Below are positions 1 through 11,507 of a stretch of DNA of 64,000 nucleotides, one piece after another (the first letter of the stretch is position 1; every line of letters starts with the position of its first letter). The position numbers were made by a program, and so were the translations under genes. The DNA lies in assembly GCA_947247005.1 (NCBI GenBank), contig OX365956.1, forward strand, positions 14,156,089 through 14,220,088, given 5' to 3'. The DNA is from Spisula solida (taxonomy: Eukaryota > Mollusca > Bivalvia > Venerida > Mactridae). The notes below the pieces were generated by a model. It had not been told where the DNA came from. It worked only from the letters and a program-made list of their open reading frames with translations, and did no database searches.

Positions 1-51
1 TGACCAAAACACTTGGAAACAGTTCTCATTAACCAGCATTACCTGGCTCAT

Positions 52-1404
52 TTTAGCTCACTATTGTGGTCACCCCATGTCCGGCGTCCGTCGTCAGCAA
101 TTGGACTGTTAACACTCTAGAAGTCACAGTTTTCACTTAATGTTTATGAAACTTGATCACTATGTTTGTCTCTATGAAATCTAGGTCAAGTTCGTAACTG
201 GGTCATCTGGGGTCAAAAACTAGGTGACGTAAAAGAAAAACCTTGTTAACACTATAGAGGTCACATTTTTGACATAATATTAATGAAACTTGGTCACAAT
301 GTTAGCCTTATAAAATCTAGGTAAAATTCGCAACTGAGACACCTGGGGTCAATAACTAGGTCACATTGAAGAAAATACTCGTTAATACTCTATAGAGGTC
401 ACATTTTATACCTAATCTTTATTAAACTTGGTCACAATGTTTGTCTCTATGAAATCTAGGCCAAATTCGTACATGTAACTGGTCATCTGGTGTTAAAAAC
501 TATGTGACTAGGTTAAATCAAAGAAAAACTTTGTTAACACTGTAGAGGTCACATTTTTGATATGATCTTAATGCAACTTGACCAACTTGTGTATCTCTAT
601 GAATTCTAGGTCCAAGTTTGCAACTGGGTCATCTGAGGTAAAAAAACTAGGTCACATTGAAGAAAAACCTTGTTAATAGTCTAGGTCACATTTTTTACCT
701 AATGTTTATGAATATATCAATAATTGTCTCTATGAAATCTAGGCCAAGTACGTAATTGGGTCATCTCGGGTTAAAAACTAGGTCACATCAAAGAAAAATA
801 TTGTTAACACGCCAGAGGTCACGTTTTATTCCTAATCTTTATGAAACTTGGTCACAATGTTCGTCTCTATAAAATCTAGGTAATGTTCGAAACTGGTCAC
901 CTTGGGTTTAAAACTAGGTCACCAGGTCACATTGTAGAAAATCTTGTTAACACTCTAGAGGTCACATTTTTTTACCTTATCCTTATGAAACTTCGTCACA
1001 ATGTTTTTTCTCTATAAAATCTAGGCCAACATCGTAACTGGGTCATCTGGGGTAAAAAACTAGGTAACCAGGTACATCAAAGAAAAAAATTAGCACTCTT
1101 GAGGTCATGATTTTTGTCTAATATTTTATGAATCTTGGTCACTATGAAATCTAGGAAAAGTTCGTAACTAGTCATTTGGGACAAAAAAAACTAGGCCACA
1201 TCAAAGAAAAACCTTTTAAACACTCGGAGAGGTCGCATTTAAACACTCGAGAGGTCGCATTTTTACCTCGTCTTTTTAAAACCTGGCCACAAAGTGTGTC
1301 TTTGTAAAATCTACATCAAATATTAAGGTCATATAACAAATATTGATTCTGCCTAAACTGCTAGTCATCAGGTGAGCGCTTGAGGGTCACATGGCCCTCT
1401 TGTT
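52..1404 (+). repeat. Family A hairpin element, about ten tandem cores
   Basis: The sequence opens with TTTTAGCTCAC, a GTCCGTCGTC tract and 'caattg'. It then runs through roughly ten diverged cores of about 130 bp, each with the order aggtcaca, atgaaacttggtcacaatg, aaatctaggycaa, aactgggtcatctgg and aactaggtcac. It closes with aggtgagcgct and ggccctcttgtt. No long ORF survives. The hairpin at the head is decayed. The order head, CGTC tract, cores, CTTGTT matches the other family A copies, so I read it as one non-autonomous element and not a simple satellite. Confidence 0.85.
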
Positions 1405-2392
1405 ATTAAAAGGGTTGCCAAAAGAACGAGGGAGGCCTGTCCTCAACTATTCTATTTTCGAATTTCTTCATAGATTTCTGAGATGCTTCAGCATAATTGA
1501 CTAGAGCATGTTATCCATAAAGTTATTTAAATTACTTAATTTCTTCCTCTGCAAAAGTATATTAAGAAGTATATGTTATAGGTAGAATCTCTTTTCTGTA
1601 TACTTTTAGAATTTCATTGAATTTGATCTCTGTACCAGCGCTATCGGACATAGTTGATGAGATATGAGTAATTATGTCACTGGACACAGAACCATTCGAG
1701 GCAATATCTAGGTCAATTAATATTTCCTTAAATACATTTAAGGTTTAGTTAGCTGATTTTGTTTCGGCATCCCGCTACCCCATAACCCACTGGAATCAGA
1801 CGCCTCGTATCATATAAATGTGGAAGTCTCATCGGTCAATAAGGAAGCATCTCTTTCTTTGGAGAAAACTTCTGCTTACTGCTTGTGTGCATTACATAAG
1901 CGTTGTATATGGATAATTTTGATGGCACTTTATCAACAAGTTTTAGTATTTTTTAATAACCTCGCCACACTTAGATTAAAGATAAAGGAGTTCTTACACA
2001 CACTGCTTCAGAAGCGGAGTGTACCTCTTTGATGTAAAATGTATACTATTATGTCATTTAAATACTGCAATTGTTACTAACACTGATTTAGAAAACTCCC
2101 AAAAGCACTTGTTCTTGTCGTCGGAACCAGAATTATTGCATTCAGAGCAGGATTCGTCCCCCCCCATTATAGACTCTCAAAAAAACTTGTTCCGGTCTTT
2201 TGACCAAGATTTGTCAGTCATCACACTCGGACCAGGATTCATACACACTTGATGAATATGAATATGATCAGCTTTGGCAAGCTGACATTTCAATGCCAGG
2301 AGAAAGGGGTGACCAAAATTAATTGAAAGATCAACAGACTAATAGTAGTCCGTCCTTAACTTACGAAACAAAATATTGAATTAAAACTTGAA
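1405..2392. other. Unassigned stretch between two family A copies
   Basis: It holds two short open frames (1820-2032 and 2019-2252) with GTG or ATG starts. The second has two similar serine/glutamine-rich blocks around 'SQKHLF' and 'SQKNLF', which may be a small internal duplication. I recognise no domain and would not call a gene. Confidence 0.4.
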
Positions 2393-2874
2393 GTTTCTTT
2401 TTCTTTGACCTTGAAACATAGTCTTAGATTTCAGATGACCCAGTTACGAACTTGGCCTAGATATCATAGAGACAAACACTGTGACTAAGTTTCATAAAGA
2501 TTAAGTAAAAAATGTTACCCCTGGAGTGTTAAGGTGTTTCTTCAATGTGACCTGGTGACCTAGTTTTTGACACCAAGTGACCCAGTTGCAAACTTGACCT
2601 AGATATATCATAGAGGTACTAATTGTGACAAAGTTTCATTAAGATTATGTAAAAACTGTGACCTAGTGTTAACAAGAGTTTTCTTTGATTTGAACTAGTG
2701 ACTAGATTATGACCCAGTTATGAACTTGACCTAGATGTCAAAGAAACAAACATAGTGACCAAGTTTCATAAAGATTTAGTAAAAACTGTGACTTCTAGAG
2801 TGTTAACAGTCAAATTGTTGACGGTGGACGACGGACATAGGGCGATCACAATAGTTCAGGTGAGCTAGAAATTG
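2393..2874 (-). repeat. Family A element, reverse orientation
   Basis: About three to four cores read on the - strand ('gacccagtt', 'gacctagat', 'aagtttcataaagatta'). They run into 'ttgttgacggtggacgacgg', 'gatcacaa' and 'ggtgagctag', the hairpin-end sequence of family A. It faces the copy at 52-1404, so the two form an inverted pair around an approximately 1-kb centre. Its hairpin end abuts the gypsy-like coding relic. Confidence 0.8.
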
Positions 2875-2875
2875 C

Positions 2876-3172
2876 TATATGGCATACAACTCCACTCCAG
2901 CGTGGTCACACACCAAGCATCAGGATGTTTGACAAAAATTGTCAATATGGCCATTGACGGGCATTTGTTTTACTAAATAGCACTACAATCCCAAAAGAGT
3001 GACACATCAGAGTTCTAAATTACACTCGTCATGGAAAGGACCATGTCTGGTTACACACACATTGGCCGGAGTTACATATGAAATTCAAGGAAGTCTTACT
3101 TCAAAGTCATTAGTGGTACTCAACGACAAACTGAAACCGTATCAAGGTACAAATAAACCAACTTGGTAATCA
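2876..3172 (+). pseudogene. Ty3/gypsy-type pol 3' end (integrase C-terminal region) relic
   Basis: A frame just after the family A copy reads 'MAYNSTPAWSHTKHQ', resembling the integrase core exit (AYNSTVH..TG.SP) of Ty3/gypsy elements. Further on, 'YNPKR', then 'SWKGP', 'GVTYEIQ' and 'VVLNDKLKPYQG' match the GPY/F-type tail (YNP..G.SPKL, W.GP, VTY.I, H.D.LKPY) in the right order and spacing. Stops and a frame change break it, and no LTR, protease or RT was found beside it. The family A element lies exactly at its upstream edge and probably separated it from the rest of pol. An old, inactive copy. Confidence 0.72.
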
Positions 3173-4000
3173 AATGGAGGGAACAGTGCATAGTGATATT
3201 GTGTTACTTCATCATATGTGAACTAGTGCTGTGATTGTTACATTGATATACTATTACTTATGAATGTTTGTAGTCACCTGTAACAGTTTTATTACACCCA
3301 TCTCTGTAACCCCAAAACCAATCCGCATGCCTTTCATGACATTTATTGATATGGGAAGTCAGTCTTGTCATTTATATATAAATATCGATCAATCTGAAAA
3401 TAACTGTCGTCTATGATCATTTATGACAAACTGACGAATAATTTTGAGATAACATTTACCACCCTCTTATTACGTCATTCCATGTTGTATGGTATTGTCA
3501 GCTATGACGGGAGGCGGGTTACACAAGACGCCAGAGTGCGGTGAGACATGAGTTGGAAAAACATTTTGGAAATTGTTATATCTGCACCGGCTGCAAAAGT
3601 ACTTTTAGTAGAAAGAATGAGGCGCATGCATGTAAAAACCCAGAGAAGGCAAATTACCTATAATAGGATATCAAAGTTGAGAGGAATAGAGGCGGTTCAA
3701 CAAACACGAGAATATGAATGTCGGAAAGTATATCGAGATATAAAGAAAGATGTTCGCGAGAAGAAAAACAAAATTATGAAAAGCGTAATTATTAAACAGT
3801 CCACAAAAATGAATCCAAGAATGAATCCATACGGAATGAAGAACTAACAACCAACAAAGAGAAAACTTTAGAGACAAAAGAATGATCCACTACTGCTATC
3901 AATAATACTAACAATGTAATGTTAGAGCTAGTACTGAGTGAGGATGAAGAAGACGAGAATGTCAAACATTTCCGGAACAGAAAAGAGTAAAACAACCGGA
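3173..4000. other. Unassigned stretch with one basic ORF
   Basis: It contains an ORF at 3548-3847 (+) of 99 codons, rich in Lys/Arg and predicted mostly helical, with no family I recognise. It lies 150 bp before the hAT-like relic and could be a fragment of that element's 5' part, but nothing in the sequence proves it. The rest is AT-rich with no pattern I can name. Confidence 0.35.
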
Positions 4001-4834
4001 ATGTCACAGTTAGCACCAATCTTCTTCTTCATGATGGACAACAGCACAGATAATGTGGGAGATGAACAGGAAGCTGTATCTGCGCGAAGATAAGATGTTT
4101 TTTTCCAATTTTGGGCCCACGTATGGGCATACAATTTTGACATATATACATTGCCTAAAGTTTCTAAATACGTATTAACCATCAACAACAACTCAGAGAA
4201 AGAAAAACTACCTAAAGCTAAATTCTAGCGCAGACTAAATCCTCTGGTACATTAATTAACAACATAACAGTTAAATTAACAGCAATACATGATTGAAAAA
4301 GAAGACTAGTTCACAAATTATTACAACAGGAGGTATATTTTTACATTTGTCTAGACTGTGCAGCGAACGATGTTTGTTTATCGGAACACCAACAAGTACT
4401 GCCTCGTGTGATCTGTTTGACTTCGTGTTAAAATATTTGCTGACTATGACATTGAAAAGGTATCACTGCTTTTGGATATTTTCCTTTAGTGTATAATATT
4501 TGTGTCGTTTCAAGAAAATTTAAACATGACTGCATTCATCTTCAGTCAAAGGACTTGGATGTTTAATTAAATGAACTCTTGATTTCTTCATTCTTTTTCA
4601 GGAAAAGTAGTTGGCATGGGTAGTGATGGGGCTGCAAATATGGTTGTGTTTCGATCATACCTCTTAACCAGAATGCGCGATGTCAGCCCAGAAATGATAT
4701 ACTTACATTGTCTGTGCCATATACACAAGGTAGCAATACCTCGTGACCTATGGTTACGGTTTCTAGTAGAAATATGTAAACATTGGAACACAAATATAGC
4801 CACAAGCAATTTATTTCTTCATCGATTTCTATGA
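4001..4834 (+). pseudogene. hAT-type (ZMYM/KIAA1586-like) transposase relic
   Basis: Two blocks typical of hAT-derived transposases appear in order. At 4001-4093 the frame reads 'MMDNSTDNVGDEQEAV', like the '(D)GSTD.s.keQe' segment holding the first catalytic Asp. After an acceptor-like 'ttctttttcag' ending at 4601, the frame at 4602-4834 reads 'KVVGMGSDGAANM' and 'IYLHCLCHIHKVAI', like 'G.gsDGAs.M' with the second Asp and the 'iHC.cHr..La' motif. Between them, 4293-4496 is open and may hold a middle part ('FIGTPTSTASCDLFDFV'). No third catalytic block or hAT dimerisation domain follows, so the 3' half is missing. It could be a spliced domesticated gene fragment, but pseudogene is likelier. 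Confidence 0.68.
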
Positions 4835-5599
4835 AATATACGCCATGCTAAGGGTAAATTATTTGCTTTCTATAAAATATAAGATCATTTTCAGCAGCTA
4901 TGTTTCACAGGGAGGCGGTAATGGAAAACAAGAAATATCTATCTTTAAAAAAGATATACAGCGTTGAGTTAAATGACATACTGCAAATTTTATATGTATA
5001 TTTTTTTCAATACATTTGCGAAATTTGTCAACTAGTTTTAGACATGAAAAAGTGAATCTGCCACTCACAAATATATCGAAGCAGACACCTTTCTTAGAGA
5101 CATCCATCCACCATGACAGAGAAATCTCCAGCACAGATGTTATATGTTTCCCCCACACTGTTGGAAACAGAAGTATGAGAAAGAAAACAGAAGCAAATTG
5201 AAAATATTGTATATTGTATTCTGACTGAAACAAAACACGTTAGGTGTTATAATTTAAAAACGGGTTGGATCATTGAAAATGGAGATATCTGGCAATCATA
5301 TGAAGTAATATAAAATGGTGTAAATTTAGTATTTGCTGTTACAATGAGACATGAAACCATAATTCTAACACGATCTGCGGATTAATCGTTTAAATATAGA
5401 GCGGACCTAACAATGTATTATTACCCCCATAAAACATACCTATCAAATTGGCTGTTTCTATTTACGCCCAGTATCACGTGACATATTTATGAATGAATGA
5501 ACGTAAACTTTATAGTAAAATTTCTACGAGTCACGATGATAAGGCGAGTTGCACGAGAATCCAGTGTTACAGCTATGACGCATCTATTTTTAGAAACGT
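4835..5599. other. No gene seen
   Basis: AT-rich sequence with short open frames on both strands at 4898-5233 and 5016-5201 that overlap and lack recognisable domains. I see no repeat family here. Confidence 0.4.
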
Positions 5600-6030
5600 T
5601 TTATTAAAGCTTCTGAAAATCAATTCATTTATATTTTTCATTTTATGAAATAGATACCATATACTCGTGTTATTAAAAATTGTTTCAATGTTTAAAATGT
5701 GGTATTTCCTTCAGAAAATTACGAAGGTCGTTTTCATTAACGAGGGAGGTAATTGTACCAGCTAATAAGCCACTCAATTTCAGCGTGGAATTATGTTCAA
5801 ATTCAAATGGGTGAAAATGGAATGCGCGCAGTTAAATAGTGCGGGATATTATCGTATTTAGAATCGAAATAAAAACTCTGTTCTTGTATATTATCGGTGA
5901 ATAAAACACGGGCACTCGTTCGGATGCCGAAAATTAAATCACTCGTGCTAAATTTTTCCGCATCCGAACTCCTGCCCGTGTTTTATTCACCGACAATAAA
6001 CGCGAACAGATTTTTATTTCTTAATTATGC
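5600..6030 (-). repeat. Palindrome-bearing dispersed repeat, copy 1
   Basis: The same sequence occurs in inverted orientation at 63560-63995. The centre (5897-5990) is a palindrome: 'gtgaataaaacacgggc' with 'cggatgc' on the left and 'gcatccgaac' with 'gcccgtgttttattcac' on the right. Weaker outer arms extend it to about 5866-6022. The hairpin tip is eroded here compared with the other copy. It is non-coding. Confidence 0.85.
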
Positions 6031-8369
6031 ATATTCACATGCAGGGCTCTACAAATCTTGACAAAACAGAAAACATATTTTATACTTCGGCTGCAATATA
6101 TATCTGAAATCTTATGAAATTTTCGGCAACTTTTTGCAAAATTACACTTTTTTGTCTTTACAGTTTATTGTTTTACTTTTTTTAATTTTCACACCCGTAT
6201 TTTTGACGATGATATATTAAAACAAGTCACTTCTTTTGAATAAAACGGCTGTTATTTTATGCCGATGACCAATATTTCGTGTTACAACTTACACGCAGAG
6301 TTTCGTTTATCCACCGGATCTTCCATTCTATGATTAAATACTTTTCTATACGAACATAAATAGCTAAAGCATTGTAGACAATTTCATAACAAATAATTTG
6401 GTATATGATATTTAATGTATTGAATGAAATTGAACATTTATCAACTACTGTTCTACAGCAAGTGTTAGGAATTACGAACGTATTCAGTAGCGTGCGTTGT
6501 AATACGTCTATGTACAGCCTTTGTTTACTTTTAACAGATGTGTGTTGATTTGGGTAATACTATCTGTAACTTGGATTGCCCAAGTTAATTATATACCTAT
6601 AAGTAGCAGACTGCATTGGTGACGTAGGTTAGGAATCTCTCCTTAGTCCTGGGCGATAACGCTGATTGGTTGTTTTTTGATGAGTCACTGTGGTCAATGC
6701 AAGTTTACACAGTTATATTGCCTGTATAAAGTTAGCGTAAAGAAGCGACGCTTTAGACCACTGTACTTTTCAATACACTACGAATACAAAAAGATACGAA
6801 ATAGCACCTAACTTTATGTGTTAAGATTACTATAAACTGTCCATTTATATTCACTTATAACTTCGGTGCGGGTTTTTTAGAAGCATTTGATTGGGTTTTA
6901 AAGTAGGTCAAAATCCAAGCTAGACAGCTAACGCTGAAAAACGGCCAAACTGCTGACCACTAAATCAATAGGGGTCTTTTACTGTTGATGACCTAAATCA
7001 GATCCTGAGCTTCGATTTTTATTATGTTTGTCATTGTGTGTTATGATGTTTTTCTCGACAATATTGTATAATGAATTGTATTATCAGCACAGAGAGCAGA
7101 GACAAAAAGATGTCCACTGTTGACAACAAATCTCGACTTGCCACATCTCCGCCTGTCATTGACTCTTCTAATCCGTCTAATTAAATGCCACTTTGAGAAG
7201 TTTTACATTTCGGTTTCTTAGAAAAGTAATCCCCAAATATTATAGCTATGGTCAAGCAATGTTGCATAATTATCACATCATTTGTTTTAGTTAAGCTGTA
7301 TATATATATATATATATATATTTCGATTCTTTTGTGAAAACCTGGTTTGGTAGGTCCCGATTAGATGGCGATAATCAAGAAGTCTTGTGATTCAGTTGAC
7401 AGGGAAAATACATACCTTGGTTTACAGGAAATTGATATCGACGTCTTGTACGTCAGATAATCAGAATTGATCTCGGAGGCGAAAGTTGCTATTTAGATTT
7501 AGCTAAACAATGTGCGACACAATGGCTATTTCGGTTTCTTGTTTTTTTTCTTTCTATATCGTCACGTTAATTCCAAAAACCCGTAATGCAATTTTAGTCA
7601 TTTTTAGAAAATCGAAAAATAAAATTCACATTACAGGTTTTAAAAAATCAGAAAATGTACCTAAAAATTGAATTCCAGAAATAGATAGAGATACGGGGGT
7701 TTGGACAAAATAATTTTTGGTTAAAACCGACTCACGGGATTATGGATCTGAATAACTACAGGTTGTTTAACCAAATGCACTAGTATTCGGATGGGGATAC
7801 ATAAACAACAAATTGGAGAAATTGAACTGTTTAAAACATTGTTCAATAATGAAAAATAATAATGTCTACTTGACATAATTCACAGAAACAGGAACTATAC
7901 AAATGTAACGAAGTAAAACACAATCTATTACCATAGTGCTTTGCCTACATACATTGAATCAATAGAGTTTGATCCCCTACTTACAATTTGATTTCAATCG
8001 GTTATTTACCTTAGATCATCTGGCGTCAAATTTGACACATATGTAATAGCAATGACAAAGGGCAGACAATCAACATTTATGATAGACCAGAATGAGCACT
8101 ATGCTTAGATTACATAAAATTGCAGTTATAAACATACTAGTACCATTTAAAATCTGGTTTGTTTTGTATTCTAAATTGCATAACACTGTTTAACAACAAC
8201 AAAATAATCAAAACACATAATAATAAAATATTACAAAACGAATTGTGTAGTTATATTGTAACTCAATCTTCCAAATACATTGTACAAAGTCTCTGAATAC
8301 GTAACTGAGCATGCATTGCTATTTTCAACCACACAGTTTCATTGATTTATAATATTGTCTGTCAATGGC
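6031..8369. other. Unassigned AT-rich stretch
   Basis: No ORF of note. It contains a (TA)n microsatellite at about 7298-7320. At 7556-7595 there is a 40-bp segment ('atatcgtcac', 'aattccaaaaacccgtaa') that recurs inverted at 19256-19294 and looks like a shared transposon end. Confidence 0.45.
7556..7595 (+). repeat. Candidate TIR-like end, copy 1
   Basis: 'atatcgtcac', 'taattcca', 'acccgtaa' and 'gcaatttt' match the reverse complement of 19256-19294 with only a few differences. Such sharing over about 40 bp and nowhere beyond fits a common element terminus. The partner end was not found nearby. Confidence 0.5.
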
Positions 8370-10541
8370 GCACATGTAATCTAACATGCTTTGCGTTTTT
8401 CATTTGATAACACCGGAATTTTTCTGGAGTGTTGAGGTATTGGAAGTTATGTACATGGTTCACTATTTCTTGTTAACATCTTTCCAACCACTGTTGCTAT
8501 TTTAAATTCCTCTTCCTTAAAGCTAGTTTTAAACTTAATTTTCATGCTGTCTTCTTTATCATATTGAAGGCATTTCACTTTAGTATAAGGAACACTTCAG
8601 GGAGTTAATGGCTTTTTGGAAATCATAGAAATGGGACTTTCTTAGCTGTATAATTTTGAAAGGTGCTTTACGCCTGACAGTCTTTAGAACACGAGTTAGT
8701 GATATTGGACTATATATACCTCCTTAGCTCTTAGTACTTTTTCTATACTACTATAGGCATTGTCTACTTCCTGAATAGGAGAATGCCCAGGACATCAAAA
8801 CTTCTGTGTAATTATTTGTATGTCATTTTCTATCATGAATCTCTTCAGAGCGAATGACATGACAGAATTCTTATTTTGGGGGACACAAGAATCCGACTAT
8901 AAAATATAGGACTTTACATCTGAATGGTTCTACTTTATTTCTCGCAATATGCTGACAAGTGGGCTTGCGATTTCATTTGTCTCTCTGCCTGCTTCATTTT
9001 CTACCCACAATGCGTTGTAAACGGCTTTATCTATAGAACAATGAGCAGTTAAATTGTATGCATTTAATTTGCGTTTATAGAAAAAGTTTTTCACGTCTGC
9101 TCTGGGTAATGTTAGAACGTTTTGCAAATCGAAACATATTATGGCTGTTGTGTTATCTGAACTTTTTCTGTCTATTTCACGTTCTTCTCTTGTAGCAAGT
9201 TTATCAGCATTGTGGTTTTCATGGTATGTTTTAACAGTCTCATCTAGATCACATCCTTCACATAGTTTTATCTTTTCACAAATGTCACACCTATCTTTTT
9301 TCGGCACACGGAAAGATATATTGAACTCTCTTTTAACTATCGATCTATACATCGATAGGGTTACCAGTAATTGTTTTTTCCCCGACTCTAAACACTTTTC
9401 TGTGTACATTTCATACATTTTTTGAACCGATAGACCACTTTTAAGGTATTCCTTTGAAGTTTGATTTCGACAGTAGTGTGAGGGTACTCTGTTATAGGAT
9501 TGGATATGTTTTTTCACAAAGTTTATTTTCTCCTCTGATGTAGATCTCTTTGTCTTACGCCCACGCATGTCTCTGTATGCTATTCCGTCTCCTTTATCAA
9601 GTTTCGAATAGTAATTCCTGACTCTGCTTTCGTCTATTCCAAGCACCCCAAAGTAAAACTCTTTGCAGACACGAATTTTCTCCCCTTGTATCTTAAAAAA
9701 GTACTGGTAAGTGAATTTTCTCCTCGAATCTTTTTTTTTACTTTTCTTTGTCAGACGTTCCGTTGCTTCTGCATAATATATGTATTTCTGAACGTCGTTC
9801 AGAGTCCAAAAATCAGCATGTAACTTACGAATGTCATCAGGTAGGAATGTATATCCACACCTGTACATACAGAGACCTTTACAATCTTTTGTTAGTCTAC
9901 TTGTTTTAGTTGGTTTCAGTTTTCCAGTAGAATCGATGTACTCTTGGCCGGATTGTCGTTTCCTTTTCCTTATTTCTTTTTGCCATGTGCTCCTATCTTT
10001 GAACCGTTTTCTTCCCTTGTTGGCAGCTGTTTCGTCTAGAACCGTAGGTTTATCAGTAAAACTGTCTAGCACACCACCACCTCTTTGTGATTCAGTATTA
10101 CTTGTATTACCAGTCTCATGTTCAACTATTTCTGAATGCACTTGCGTATCATTGTTACTACCAGTTGGTAAATCTAAATAAGTATAACTTTTTAATAAGA
10201 TATCTCCTTCTATTGTTTCACTAGAGTTTACGTGGTGAGAATGACGGACCGCATATATTACTGTTGTTCAGGTCTAATATTTGACCATTTGCCTCCATTT
10301 CTTCAACAAATGAGGGAGATAATGTGTCAGTGCCATACAAATAAATCCTGACCATTTCATTTTCATCAGTGTTACACTGAACATCATTATTGTTCAAATC
10401 AGTTTCAATAGTTTGTACACTAGAGTCTGGATTATACGGAGTTGCAATCAACTGTTCAACCTCACCCTCGTCTGTTTCATGATCACCACTGTCATATTCA
10501 TCCAGTAAACTCAAGACTTCATGTATACTAAACTTGCTCAT
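8370..10541 (-). pseudogene. DDE-transposase-like gene (DUF7869-like family), decayed
   Basis: On the - strand an acidic N-terminal frame (10541-10221, 'MSKFSIHEVLSLLDEYDSG') runs into a second frame, open from before 10240 to 8930, after a one-base frame change. The main part has a basic 'RKRKRQSGQEYI' segment, a Cys cluster 'CKGLCMYRCGY', a zinc-ribbon-like 'CDICEKIKLCEGC', 'IICFDLQNV' (a candidate first Asp), 'FFYKRKL.AYN' and 'GRETNEIAS'. The same frame continues past the stop at 8930 and another at about 8900 with 'DSCVPQNKN' (second Asp) and, after a further stop, 'CPGHSPIQEVDNAYSSIEK' (last acidic block), fading by about 8370. This architecture matches uncharacterised transposase-like proteins common in insects, cnidarians and molluscs. 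The family name is from memory and uncertain. Inactive: at least three stops plus a frameshift. Confidence 0.75.
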
Positions 10542-11237
10542 TGCTAAAGATCGTAATAGAAGTGTCCACGAAACAATTTACTATCTGGTCCTTAAACACT
10601 TGTTGATCAACAGTATTAGCTAGTGAGATGTGGGAAAATACAATATGACCATACACATTTCGCAGAATGTTTCTACAATGGTTCAAATCTATTTGTACAG
10701 CGCATGCATCGACAACAATAAGTGGTTTGATATTACAAACAAGTTCCAAGAGTACTTTGGGAAACTTTAGTGAAACTCAAATATAGTTGTTCTATGTTGA
10801 CGCACTCCTTTATGACATGAAAATCCTCATCTACAAGTTGTGTGCAGCCAGAAAAGTCTAGAATTCTTATTTGCGGAGCACTGTAAAGAAAGCATATAGT
10901 AGATACAGTCCTGAGATTCACTCAAGTTCAATGTATCTAGATGCGCGAAGCTAGCTTGTGTTAATAGCCTGTCTATTTCAGGAACTGAACAGCGATATAT
11001 AGTACAAGGTAATACCAAGTCCACTATCCTATAAGAATGTGATAGAATTCTTGCTAGGTCTTCACAATCCACTTCTTCTTGATGAGAAAAAGAGACGCAT
11101 GTCCACAACACAGATTTGGATTTAATAATACCGTTAAATCTTCTACAAACACTTGTTACACTCGTCAATAAATCGTGCAGCTCAATGTATTTGAATATGA
11201 ATACCAATAGCTCGTCAGGTAGGGTACACAACAAGGA
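10528..11237 (-). pseudogene. F-box / leucine-rich-repeat protein fragment, frameshifted
   Basis: An acceptor 'tgtttcag' ends at 11238 on the - strand, and the exon opens with 'LPDELLVFIFKYIELHDLL' and 'SVCRRFNGIIKSKSVLW', a good F-box (Skp1-binding) domain. 'LDTLNLSES' and, in another frame, 'IRILDFSGCTQLVDEDF' and 'IEQLYLSFTKVSQSTL' are LRRs of the FBXL type. A third frame carries 'LELVCNIKPLIVVDACAVQ' down to the stop at 10528. Two frame changes (near 10890 and 10750) have no plausible intron between them, so this is a pseudogene unless the assembly has indel errors. Intact FBXL proteins recruit substrates to SCF ubiquitin ligases. The 5' exon is not seen: a duplicated 0.88-kb block begins 34 bp upstream. 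The 3' end overlaps the acidic start of the transposase-like gene by 14 bp. Confidence 0.68.
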
Positions 11238-11507
11238 CCTGAAACACAATAAATACATCTATTTACCATTATTATTCCAAGATAAAATGTCAAAAAACAA
11301 CTGTAGACAGTAATCACTATTTAATTATATAATTGCCTTTTAGAAAATGACAAACGAATATTACCCAATCACTATAGTAATGCATATTATTATACATGAA
11401 TTAGATATAGACTTGCCTGATAAGCACATGTTAATAGATTTAATTAAAGTGGCATATAATGGCCATGTTGACTTGAACTCTAACTGGTAACGCTGTTAGA
11501 GTTAAAC

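Noticed and set aside
10885..10925. A 29-bp intron between F-box and LRR parts
   Set aside because: Too short for splicing, and the phases do not restore the LRR frame; frameshift is the simpler reading.
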